Shown: piece after piece, positions 13,295 through 24,093 of the stretch
Layout: each line of letters begins with the position of its first letter
Numbering within the stretch: the first letter of the stretch is position 1
NCBI RefSeq assembly: GCF_000003855.2
Contig: NW_003101680.1
Span: 1,064,976 to 1,128,975, forward strand
Origin: Blastomyces gilchristii SLH14081
Lineage: Eukaryota > Ascomycota > Eurotiomycetes > Onygenales > Ajellomycetaceae
Direction: 5' to 3'
Length of the DNA: 64,000 nucleotides
Notes under the pieces: generated by a model
Seen by the model: only the letters and a program-made list of their open reading frames with translations
What the model was told of the DNA's origin: nothing
Database searches by the model: none
Program-made: the position numbers and the translations under genes

Positions 13295-14506
13295 TGATTT
13301 ATTTGTATTTCGAATTTGAATGCATGCATGTGCCTAAACCGGCTGCGGTTGGGTAGGGTTGGTGCGAGTTTTTTTTCCCCGCATTTTTCCGCATTTTTTC
13401 ACTTTGGGAACTTTGGTTATTTTGTGGTCATTTGCATCCTGCTATGTATAGTAGCGCGCTGGTATTTGTTTTTATAGTTTACTGACCTCCCTTCTAGAAA
13501 TTTGTACGAACCAGCGACTCGCCTGCACCATTTTCTCAGATGCACCACAGAGTTTAGCTCTAGCAATTACATTATTAACTACTTTTGAACTATTAATAGT
13601 TATTTATACTGAAAGTCCAAAATATTGCGCCCACACGGAGGCTTGTTGAAAGAATAGACTCCAGTGGTCTGGCTTAAATTCGGAGTCAGATAACATCCAT
13701 GGATTTGAACCCAATACCCCCCGTTTGGCTTCACTACTAACGGAGATGCTGGTTGATACCGGTGTATATGAAAGCTCTTATCACTGCAATCAGTTATTAC
13801 ACATCGAACATGGTCAATTTCTCCTTATCCGCTCACCTGTTTCCCCTATGATATATTTGTTCAAGCCAAATAAGGTTGGATATCCATGTTAGCGCCTAAC
13901 CTGTTCTGAGGTCTATGGGACTTGGGGGGTGAGCCTAGAGAATAAATACATGGAGAGTTGGATGCTGTTATTCTAAAACACCCCGACGGTCAATCGCCCC
14001 TCGTTATCGTCTCTTCCAACGTTATTTTCCCGATGAATATAACTTGGTCGAGCAATCCAGCTAGATCCTTGACGCATTTCCCCTTGAGGTTGAACAACGG
14101 CATTCCTGCGATATAATCTCTGGCACCAGTGTGCCTATACCGTTCTCAACTCGCTCATCATTTGCCAACCAACTGGCGCTGAAGAATTCAATTCTTCTTC
14201 GTCCCCTCGTCTGGCTGGCTCCTCGTATCTGTCGCCGTGCGCTCTCTACTCTAGAAGTGATGGGGTTTGACCCCAAAACGATGATCGAACATGGAATACA
14301 CTGGGCCGAACATCAGGACCCTATATAGGCATGTCAATCACGCTCATATCATGAGTTTCTTTGGAGAATGTTTCTTCCGTGTGCTGGAGAGCTATGGAGT
14401 TCCTGAGTAAGGAAGAGCTGGATGGTATATTCCTCTTGTACGCGCATGTATGAATTGGACATTCGGAGACAGGTTATCTACCCTGACATGGTTGGTACAT
14501 ACATGT

Positions 14507-14509
<3 letters not shown>

Positions 14510-14539
<30 letters not shown>
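14510..14539. repeat. Poly-T tract (30)
   Basis: Uninterrupted run of 30 T in gene-poor DNA. Confidence 0.9.
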
Positions 14540-15286
14540 CTTCAAAGCCCATGCACTGAATACACGCAGACCTACATACCCGCTTTTTCTTGTATGTAAC
14601 TGGCACCGTTTTGCATTCACACTGTCATAACGTCACCAGCGGCCAGTTCCCTCATTTAACCACCTGGAGATTCATAAGGTACTTTTCCGTATCATCAAAA
14701 TGCTGGTCAATTTCTTCTACCAGTTCATTAATATATTAAAGTTATTCAGAGAAGCCAGACACAGACCATATGTGTGGATAATTTTAACACGGTCTCAAAA
14801 TTTCAGCGCCATTGTTACATGCATATATCATGTAACGCACTGGTCAAATCAAGAATCAAAAGTGCTATTCCCGGCCTGTCTGAACCGCATCTTCATTATT
14901 GTTGTCATCATTGTTATAATCATCGTCATGGGCATCATGTCGGAAAATGGGCATCTGTGTGCTGAGAGTTGTATCCCCATATGCTGTTGGGTATCCAAGA
15001 GCAATCTTCAATGGTTATTATCCACGGCAAAATCATATGCTCAGATGGACATTAAAGGCCCCAATGAAGTGACCTTGCAGAATGTAAACTTTGAATAGAT
15101 TCATGGAGATAACCATGGCCTGGAATGAAGATGTCAGCATCTGAAATAAACTATCAGTCCATCTAATTAATAGTTTCTATTAATTATCGGCGTGGACCTA
15201 CACGGCGGACTAACTTCTCAATAGAATTTTGCACGAGGACTCACCGGATATACGAGCGAGTGCTCACGCTCCACCGCCCGCATCTT

Positions 15287-15445
15287 TCACTTCATGAAAG
15301 CGGTCACTGCGAGAATCTCAGATCGAAGAAGCGAGTCACGCTCATTTGCCGGATGGTCACATATCATCAGGAGGGTCCCATGTGGTTTCAGCTTTGAGAA
15401 TATGTTGTGCACGTAGCGAACAAGAATAGGGGATGGTAGATATTT
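15287..15445 (-). pseudogene. Possible methyltransferase fragment
   Basis: A minus-strand frame of about 52 codons between two stops reads like the middle of a class I methyltransferase: ILVRYVHNIFSKLKPHGTLL followed by DHPANERDSLLRSEI. The KPxGTLLxI pattern is the usual post-motif strand of these enzymes. No start, no motif I (GxGxG) and no intron pair reconnecting it to other coding sequence could be found, so it may be a relic. It could also be a chance resemblance. Confidence 0.3.
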
Positions 15446-15584
15446 TCACGACCTCTCTTGCCATGGTGAAGGGAAATCCTAGCCTACATCACTAAGATAA
15501 TGTACTGTACATGACACTAGGCAATTCCCGCCCATCAAAGTACTGCTACATCTCTCCAATATCGAAGTTGCCTGGCGGAGGCAG

Positions 15585-15968
15585 CTAATGAGCTGAAACA
15601 TCTCCATCCGTCCAGAGCGATGGGGAGCAAGGGGGGATTGAAAGGGTTTTTTGAGGGAGAACCGGCGTAAAACACCGCGTCTCAGATTCAGAAGATGATG
15701 AACCCTCAGCCTTACTAGTAGAGGGGCTCAGCGGGCATATTCTCAAGCACTGCTGCTCAGTGTGGTCCAGGACAGGACGGTCTGGGATTTCCTCAAGGAT
15801 CGATACTAGGCTCTTCAACTGACTATACCACTGCTTCCTGATTTCGAGTCTCCTTTTAGATTGGTTATCGTGCAGCCGTTGCTCCCATCTCCGTAAATAG
15901 GGTTCTTTCCTGTGCTGTGATCGCCATCCCAGATGCTATTGGCAAGGACCTGTGCCCGTGCCTGCATG
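15585..15968 (-). pseudogene. Coding-like fragment, function unknown
   Basis: An open minus-strand stretch of about 127 codons, closed upstream by a TAG. It includes a strongly basic, amphipathic segment (about 15830-15965, with KRRLEIRKQWYSQLKSLVSI) followed by a Ser/Pro-rich part. The composition looks more protein-like than the surrounding frames. The basic region loosely recalls regulatory proteins, but no zinc cluster or bZIP signature is complete. It may be an exon of a decayed gene shared with the methyltransferase-like fragment just downstream. Confidence 0.25.
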
Positions 15969-18900
15969 GTGTATATATACTGCGTACACTCCGTACAAGC
16001 CGCAGTTTTATTTTCCGGCGGAGCTTAAAAATAAATTCCATGCTCATCATAGCCTTATATTGGAGGGGCTTGGTACCTGGTTAACCAGCCAAGCTTTAGG
16101 CGTCAAGCCCCGAAACAAGGCCCAAATGTTTTGAGGCTGTCAACTGGTCATAAATATGTCTAGCCTCTGCAATAGCTAAAGTTAAAAGGGAATAATAGCC
16201 TTGTCCGTTTTCTTTTTCGTCTTTCTCTCTTTCTTTCCTTTTCTTTTGGTGATCAATGTGCCATTTGCCAAATGTATGTATGTACATGCATAAAATATTG
16301 AAGTTTATGCAGGGACGAGTATTTGTTATTTTGGTGGCTCACGGATTAGTTAACTGTCCCGCGGCCCGTTGACGTCAATGTATCCATGATTCGGGTTTGT
16401 GATTGAGGTAGCAGCAGACCTTGAAGAATACCATGTTCGGCAGTTACGTAGCCTCTCCTACATGGATCAGAGTCTATAGTGCTTCGTAAAGAGGTAGTAG
16501 TATCTCCATCAGAGGGAAACGCGAAGAACAGCACAAAAGAGGATCGAAGTCCCCCTTCATACTCCTCAGTAAGCAATCATAATGTCAGCAGATGACCGGC
16601 ATATTCCCCTGAAGAGAACAGCAAAATGCCTTAGTTATGTTCTAGTAGCAAGGGTTAACAACACTTGCTCTGTCCTTTAAACTCTTGTGATGTCCACTTA
16701 CATTCTCTGTATTTCCCTCGAGTGGGGGGGTATACTGCGAATTGCGAATGGAAATTAACGGGAGGACTGGACATTGCGCTGCGCCTTTGCAAGATATGCA
16801 CCACGAGAACTGCATGGATCCGAGTCCAGGAGTGTGAGCAGAACTTAATTAGGTACGCAAATTCTTTCTCTGCCCGTAGGCTGTGTGCCGCAGTACGGTC
16901 TGTAAATATTCCGATGTTCAAAAATGATAACAGCAGACTGGATAGTACATGTACATTACATTTCAGTACGAGTACAGAGTAACTACTATGAAGGTTAATG
17001 ATGTGAATATTCTATTCTGACTTTGTCTGTTATCCTGCCATGGCCCATGGGGGAAGAATAATCCTCGGCTTTCACAAGGGTTGTAGTTGTGAACTTGGGA
17101 TGAGGATAAGCATCTGTCACCCCTTGCCCAAGCGCCTCGCTAACCTCGCACCATACATAACATATAACTACTGCGTAACATCGCCAAACAAGCATCCCCG
17201 GAGCCCGTTGTCTCTTAGCGCGAAGACCATTGTGAACCGCTGGCGAGTGACTGACATTATTTTCAAACCTCAACACATGGTAAAAAAAATAAATAAACCA
17301 CGACAAAACCACCAGGCTAATCCGCAATTTATCAAGAAGGATTTATGCAGAGCCTGAGACTATTCCCCTCAGGAACGGCACGCCAGTGGCCAATCAAGGA
17401 AGATACAAAGTCTCCATCCCTCTGCACCGCCACTGTCAGAGTGAAGATCGCAATCCAAGTTATCCACCGCCAAAGTTGGAGAGGAGAGGAAAGAAGGAAA
17501 GTCTCGCGGTCTCTCGGGGTTTGACCTCGCATGGCTGTCTCTCGGTATCCAACGTTATTTATCAAGCAATCATTTATCGAGAGATTCTAGATCACGCAGC
17601 GTGACGATGCTGTGCATTATTGCCCCGTAGAGGTTTCAAATTGGAATCTGTCAGGCGCGCTGGAAAAGAATATGCCCTACAGCTTCTATGTACACACCTA
17701 TTCAGGAAGAGACATACATACACATACATACAAAGGGCGAAGGGCTGGGTACACAGGGAGGAATAATGACAATGAGGTTACATACACCGTCATTACTGCG
17801 ATGGAACAGCCCTCCCTGGGTTCAATGGGTTGAGATCCCGGCATCTGAGACAGCAGGATCGTGATGGATGGGTTGATTGTTTCACCATTACGTTAGGACT
17901 GGTCTAGGGTGGTTTTCGGGGACGAGCAAATACTTCCGTTTGGAAACAGATCGCAACACGCCCGTTTACCTGACGCATCCGTACATTACTATGATAGGTG
18001 CTCCATAAATCGCTTCTCTGACGCCAGGCGGCGCCTGGCTTGCATGCTCCATGCTGGTGGTTGAGTATCTTACGAAAAACAAGCTTCAGCCGTTTCCTCT
18101 TTTTACGAAAAGATTCTGTCCAACCGATGAGATGGAACTCGGGACGATTCTAGGCACACCGCCCAGTCCGGATCGGATCAGCAGCATTATCAGCGATAAT
18201 CACGAAATCCTCCGTCCAGATAGATGTCCATCACGATGCTTGTTTGAGTATGTGGGTCATGTGACAATCACTCCATCAAACTTTGCTGCGAGTAATTGGC
18301 TGTTCGGTCGAGCTGACTTGGAGATAGATAGGCGGATGGAAAGGTCGATGGTTGTGTGTGTATCCATCTGAACGACTGCACGAAAGTGGTTGTGGGCGCA
18401 GAATTATGCCTGGTATCGTCAAGGAAGGACGGTATGGTATCAGGGGGGGTGTAAGTGTAAGAATGGAACCCTCCTCCTCCCCTCTTCCATGGCCAGAATC
18501 CCAGCAGTTGATCGACAGCCGAGTCTGCACGGATCCAACCTACTGCGCGCTTCAGATGTAGCCCAATCAGGTCCGCCGCTTAGGATTTCTTTGCCTTTTT
18601 CAGACCCGGCCTGAGTCCAGGCCAACGAGCCAAAGGACCCAGCAAGGGCCCGACGATGGCGGTCTAAGTGGAGGCTTGTCCCCTGACTAGCCAGCCTTAG
18701 CGGCAGCTAGCTTTGTTTGCAACAGCCAGCGGTCCGTCCGCATACACTTCAACCCAAGGAGAAAAAGAACGAGCCCGAGAGCAGCCCGAAAAGCGTTGCC
18801 CCAAAAGCAAAACCCCGTATTATTTATTTGCCGTATTCGTTCGACGACTCCCTCATGCTTCCACGTCGCGCACCTTCCATCTCTCTCGTTTCTCCTCCTT

Positions 18901-19227
18901 TCTCACCCTCATAATCCTCATCCTCTTCTTCTCCATAACCTCCTCCTTCTTCCCTCTCCGCGAGGATTACTCTCTTTTACTCCCTCCGTTCGCTCCTTTT
19001 TTTGTCATATATCGTTTGAGGATTTCTCTGGACTTTACTCGCTGAAGGGAAAAAAAAAAAGGAAAACTTAAAGAAGCATCACGCCAGCCAGGTTCCAGAA
19101 CAACCGTGTGACACTTCGGGCTCGATGATTCCCTGAACGGACTTCAAACGGTTTCTTCAACCCTTCCCTCCTTCTATCCAGTCTCTACCACACCACCCGT
19201 ATCTCATATGCTACAGTTGAAAGGGGA

Positions 19228-19234
19228 TATAAAA
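19228..19234 (+). promoter_or_regulatory. Candidate TATA box of tyrosinase gene
   Basis: TATAAAA lies 59 bases before the start codon of the tyrosinase gene in otherwise mixed sequence. Spacing fits a short 5' leader. No experimental support is available in the sequence. Confidence 0.4.
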
Positions 19235-19286
19235 TAACACCCCTATACACTCTTTTTGTTTAATATTATTTCGGGCTATCATAATC

Positions 19287-21661
19287 ATGGGGCCCTTTCG
19301 ATGGAAAGTGCTCCTCCTGCTGAATGTGCTGCTGGGCGTTGCTTCGGCTGTCACTATTTCAGGCGCGAGGGGTGGCGTCAATCACCATACCGGTGAACGA
19401 CCCGCTCGCAAGGACATCAACAGGCTGCAGTGGTCTGGCCCAGAGTGGGATCTCTACATCCAGGCCCTCAAGGCTTACCAGGAAGAGGACCGGAGTCATC
19501 TTTTGAGCTATCATCAGGTCGCTGGTAAGAGATGCGCCCCAAGGACTCAAGGACGCATGTATTAGTTGTGCATATATCTAACATTTAGAATTTAGGTATT
19601 CATGGTTACCCTTATAAATCCTGGGATGGCGTGGAGGGTTTGGGGGGTGCTGGTTATTGCTCTCACGGTTCGACTCTGTTCCCCGTATGGCATCGTCCTT
19701 ACCTTGCCATGTATGAGGTTAGTGAAGTTTTAGTTTCGTTATTTGTTCGGTATTAAGTATCCTCTGCATAGACCAAAAATTCTAACACGCGTTACCAATC
19801 GGTAGGAGAGAATCTCGCGCTATGCCCACGCGATTGCCAACACGTACCCGCCAATCATCCGAGGAATTTATCAAAAAGCTGCAAGTGATTTGAGAATTCC
19901 ATATTGGGACTGGGCCAGCGATCCGGAGCTTCCCCGCTCTGTGATCACCCCGGAGCTTAACATCAATACCCCGGAAGGATTGAGGACTGTTCGGAACCCA
20001 CTTTACGACTACGCTATCAATCCATCGGCTCAAGAAGGCTTCCCCATTGACTCTGTTAGTAGATTCCTCGTTTTGAACTGGCGGCCGGTATATGAGTACT
20101 TTTCACTGACACCCAGCTCTTCAGCTTTCGAGATACCACAGAACCGTCCGCAACCCCGACGAGCAGGGTGTATCCCAGGTCGAGGCGATCCAGAGAACTC
20201 TGAATGCGAACGGTGCCCTGTAAGTCAAAAAATTTAAGTAACAGAGCGATTTGAGTAATGCCGCCTAACAGTCAAACTTTAGCATTCGAATCAACACCTA
20301 TCAACTTCTTGCTGGCGAAACCAACTACACCGTGTTCTCGACTGATGCTCTCCCGGACCGCCACGGAAGTTTCAACAACCTGGAGAACATTCACGGTCTC
20401 ATTCACAATTCTGTTGGAGGCAATGGTGGACATATGACGTACACCCCCTGGTCCGCCTATGACCCGATCTTCTGGCTCCACCATACGTTAGTGAAAAAAA
20501 AAGTCTCGTCCTCCCTCTTACAGGCAGCGTGCTAATTGATGTTACAGCAACGTCGACCGCGTCGTCGCTCTGTGGCAAGCTGTCCACCCTGAATCATACG
20601 TACAGCCTCTGCCAAACCGTGGCGGAGATTTCATGAAGAGACCGGGAACCTGGGAAGATGCAAAAACTCGTACGTGCACCTCTTCTCCTCTGGAATTTTC
20701 CAGTGTAGCCAAAAGAAAAAAAAAGAGAGAAAAACGAGAAAAATACTAACCTTCATTTTCAGCATTTGCGCCCTTCCGCGACCCCAACAACCGATTCTAC
20801 AATGCCGAAACCTCTCGAAGCATGAGACCCTTCGGCTACACCTATCCCGAGATTAGGGACTGGGGCGTTACCCCAGAGCAGCTGTCCAGGAACGTCCGCA
20901 TGGAAATCAACCGACTGTACAACAGACCAGGCGACAACAACAGAAAGCGCAGCACCGCTCTCACCGCGCGCGCTGCGCACCACCACGGCATGATCATGCA
21001 CAAGCGCATGCCCAACCTCGCCGAGGACACCCTGGACGACCTCAAGAAACTCAACTTCAAGGTTAAGGAATTCTTCGAAGACCTAGGCAAATTCAGCTTG
21101 CTCAACTTCATCAAGCTGGGCATCAACAACCTGGAGAAGCAGTGGGTTATCAACATCCGAGCGAACAAGTTCGCACTCCCCCACGCATACAACATCCACT
21201 TCTTCCTCTCGGAGCCCCCCGAAGAGTCCTGCGACTGGGCCTCTGCCCCTAACCTGATCGGCACCTTCGCCTCCTTCGCCTCCTCCATGGGCTCCCCAGC
21301 CAACAGAACTCGCGACATGTACGGACAGATCCCTCTCTCGCATGTGCTGGCTGTGGTGTGGGACAGCAAGATGATCCTCGACCTGGAGGACGCGACGATT
21401 CTGCCGCTGCTGGAGAAGCACCTTGAGTGGCGCGTGCAGGATCTGACGGGCAAGGTTGTGGATGCTGGTGAGCTTATCGGGAGCTCCACGGGCCACTCCT
21501 GCGGGCTGGAGATTACGATTGCGGAGCGTGATGTTACGCCCTTGACGGGTGATGAGAAGGAGCGGGATCACTTCCCGATTCTTGGCGAATGGAAGATGTT
21601 TAAGGATATTACCCAGAAGGAGAAGAAGAAGAAGCAGTGCAAGCCTAAGTACAAAGTCTAA
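19287..21661 (+). CDS. Secreted tyrosinase (monophenol monooxygenase)
   Basis: A predicted type-3 copper oxidase of about 642 residues in seven exons: 19287-19524, 19596-19717, 19806-20054, 20125-20219, 20283-20486, 20548-20669 and 20763-21661. A signal peptide is clear (hydrophobic [13 protein letters not shown]). The CuA region has [10 protein letters not shown] and [20 protein letters not shown] across exons 1-3, and IPYWDWA follows. CuB has [13 protein letters not shown] and [15 protein letters not shown], the last split by intron 5. The enzyme hydroxylates monophenols and oxidises o-diphenols to quinones, the entry to melanin-type pigments. The C-terminal ~280 residues resemble the shielding domain that is cleaved off in fungal pro-tyrosinases, and end in a Lys-rich tail. 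No pigment cluster genes are adjacent. Confidence 0.95.
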
Positions 21662-22343
21662 GGAATATTTTCTTTGCAACCATTTTTTTTTTTTTTTTTT
21701 CATTTTTTTCATTTTTGGATAGAGTGAGGGAAGAAAGGGGGAGGAAGCGTTGGGAAGGGAGAAAAAATAATAATAAATGGGCTATATGCCTAGAGAAGAA
21801 AAGCTATCAAGACGACTTCCATCCCCTTTTTTTTTTTTTTTTTTCTTCTGTATTTGTACCAACGATCCTTGCCTCCCTCTTTTCCCTTGTTTTTTTTCTT
21901 TTTTTTATAAATATTGGTCTGATGCTCATCCGGTTCCTTCCGTTCCTGTCTCCCAAATTTTCATGCCGTGTATTATATATTATATATTTACCTTATTTTC
22001 TACTTAGTATATATAGTAATCTCTACAGCTCTAACCTACATACGTAGCTTCATGTTCTATATCCCCTACTAGGGTCAGAGTCAAGAGTCAGAATTTGCAG
22101 AAGACCGAGTTTGTACAGTCCCCATCCCATGCCTTGCATCATAGTAGTTATTATACTCACTCCGTACTTATACTTTATATCTCGACGCCACCGGCAAGGC
22201 TCACTCCAATCAATCACCCTTATTCATCTAGAATAATAATGCTGGAAGTGGGACCTGAAATATCTTCACAAAAGAGCAGCACATTTTGAAAAAAACCCAC
22301 ACTGCAAATGAGGTTTTCATATTGGTGTTTCGCTGTGGCATTT

Positions 22344-22378
22344 CCCCCCCCCCCCAAAAAAAAAAAAAAAAAAAAAAA
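22344..22378. repeat. Poly-C/poly-A run
   Basis: Twelve C followed by about 23 A with no interruption. A striking homopolymer junction in intergenic DNA. Confidence 0.85.
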
Positions 22379-22598
22379 GCCGCCCCAAGCCTCAAGCTGT
22401 TCAGCCACCACGCTGTGCCCCAGCCCCAGCTGCCATTCCCAATCCTGGACGCTTGTAACTACGTAATAGGAGGCCCCGAAGCAGACTAGCCGAGTTGCAA
22501 CGGTCGGGATGGAACACAGGGAAAGTTTCTGGGCGCTGGCGCTGGCTGGCGCGTGTTTCCGCAGCCAATGGACGGGGAGATGCTTATCTCTAGATAAA

Positions 22599-22666
22599 TG
22601 GAGAGGAGAGGAGAGGAGAGGAGAGAGGGGAGAGGAGAGAGGAGAGCAGTGAGGATGGCGGGGAGA

Positions 22667-22699
<33 letters not shown>
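22599..22699. repeat. GA-rich tract with AT and AG dinucleotide repeats
   Basis: A GAGAG-type purine tract at 22599-22646 is followed by an AT repeat (about 22667-22680) running directly into an AG repeat to 22699. A compound microsatellite likely to vary between isolates. Confidence 0.85.
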
Positions 22700-23614
22700 A
22701 GTTTAGAGGGGAGAGAGAGTCTGCGTTTCTGATGAACGAACAAACTACCATACAATAATAATATCAAATAAAATAAGCTCTCGAATCTTGAATATCTGTT
22801 ACGTCTTGAAAACTACCTAGCCCTCCTAGTTAGTTACCAATATTCAATATGGTTGGAATTTTTCTTAACTTTTTCTGCTTCAAGGGATATATATATATAT
22901 ATAGGGTTCAGTGGAAGTGAAACAAGTAACTATATACACTACATATGTATTATTTTTACTTTTATAACGGCGCGGGAGCTGATCGATAGACTTTTTTTCT
23001 CATCCCCAGATAAATTTCAAACACAAAAGTTCCTTTTTTTTTTTTTTTTTTTGGGAAATCCCCATAGGCGTGTTGTGTTATGTATAGCCATTGAAGAATT
23101 TCCCTTCCTATACGCAGTAGTTCTACCTACTAAACTTAAACAAAGGAACCAAGTACTCCGTAGTAGAGAGTGAGAGAGTGAGAGAGAGGGTTTTTGATTT
23201 ATTATTTATTTATTTGTTGCTGTGTTTTAGAACTATTAGTTAAGTTATTTACTACATTTATTTATTTTTTTGCCTGTCCGTTTCGAAATTTATCCCCAAT
23301 ATCATATCCCAATCTCCACATCTCCACACACGCTGCAACTCCACCACCCATCGTCATCCTCATCATCCTCGCCATCCTCGCCATCCTCGCCATGAGCCAG
23401 CTGGTATATGTGGCAATTGATTGTCTAGATTCCCGCTTCGAGCTGAGTTAGGTTCGCTCAACCCTCGGATACCCTCTTTACCGTCCGTCCCCATCTCAAG
23501 AATGCCCCGTCAATATTATTTATCAATTCAACTATAGCTAACTAGCTAGTTAGTAGTTAGAGGTTATAGCTAGTTAGTTACCTGGCGCCGGTAGGTAGGT
23601 AGGAATTAAAATAC

Positions 23615-23615
<1 letters not shown>

Positions 23616-23658
<43 letters not shown>
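23616..23658. repeat. Poly-A tract (43)
   Basis: The longest homopolymer in the window, 43 A, about 435 bases upstream of the Zn2Cys6 gene start. Exact length is uncertain in any assembly. Confidence 0.85.
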
Positions 23659-23659
<1 letters not shown>

Positions 23660-24093
23660 ATAACGCAGAAGGGGAGAAGACAGATATAACTATCTACTCC
23701 GCCCCCCGTTGATGCCAATCGGTTCCTTTCTCCCTTTCCTTGTTATTTGGAATTGAGAGCGAAAGAGAATGGCTACAGCTGCTGCGACCAAACCATCCCC
23801 AACTCCCCGCCCGCAACTCGCCCCGGTCTAGCCTCGAATTCCGCTCTGACTACAACCCCCTCCACACTCCTGCTGTGCTGTGCTACGGTTGCTGCTCCGG
23901 CTAGCTCTAATAGAATTAATATATCAATAAATAATAACTTATCAGTTTCTCGCCTGCCATCATTATCACCTCCGCCCGCTGTGCTTTGGGGGGTAGTGGT
24001 ATCATTCCCCCGCTCCACCTATCCCGCCAACTACATTCCTCACCCCGCCCGGATAGCATGCACCACAAAACACATAGCAAACAATTCATCACA

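Larger units (their letters stand above)
13295..19286. other. Six-kilobase gene-poor region
   Basis: The largest gap in the window. No intact gene is recognised. It contains a 30-T run (14510-14539) and two minus-strand coding-like fragments at 15287-15445 and 15585-15968, described separately. It also has a GTACACTCCGTAC motif at 15984-15996 and, at its right end, the tyrosinase promoter. Other frames (14700-15098, 16346-16576, 16665-16982, 17040-17357) lack motifs. No terminal repeats or transposase motifs were seen. Confidence 0.5.
21662..24093. other. Intergenic region rich in simple repeats
   Basis: About 2.4 kb with no recognised gene. The left part is T-rich 3' flank of the tyrosinase gene. 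The rest holds a C12A23 run, GA-rich and AT/AG microsatellites, a 43-A run, ACTCCGTAC (22159-22167) and GTACTCCGTA (23153-23162). The frame at 23194-23451 is hydrophobic by composition only. The right end is the long leader region of the Zn2Cys6 gene. Confidence 0.55.

Noticed and set aside
13680..13770. Possible tRNA (GGATTTGAACC string)
   Set aside because: The T-stem does not pair and no acceptor or anticodon arm can be drawn.
14700..15098. 132-codon plus-strand frame
   Set aside because: Hydrophobic run comes from an ATC/GTC-rich stretch; no conserved motif, start context or introns.
19287..21661. Tyrosinase as the UstQ-like member of the RiPP cluster
   Set aside because: It is about 40 kb away, separated by many housekeeping genes, and has a signal peptide and its own context.
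20842..21712. Long minus-strand frames across the last tyrosinase exon
   Set aside because: Shadow frames of a GC-rich coding exon; no independent protein features.
23194..23451. 85-codon hydrophobic frame
   Set aside because: Composition-driven (T-rich leader and ATCCTCGCC repeats) in a region crowded with simple repeats.
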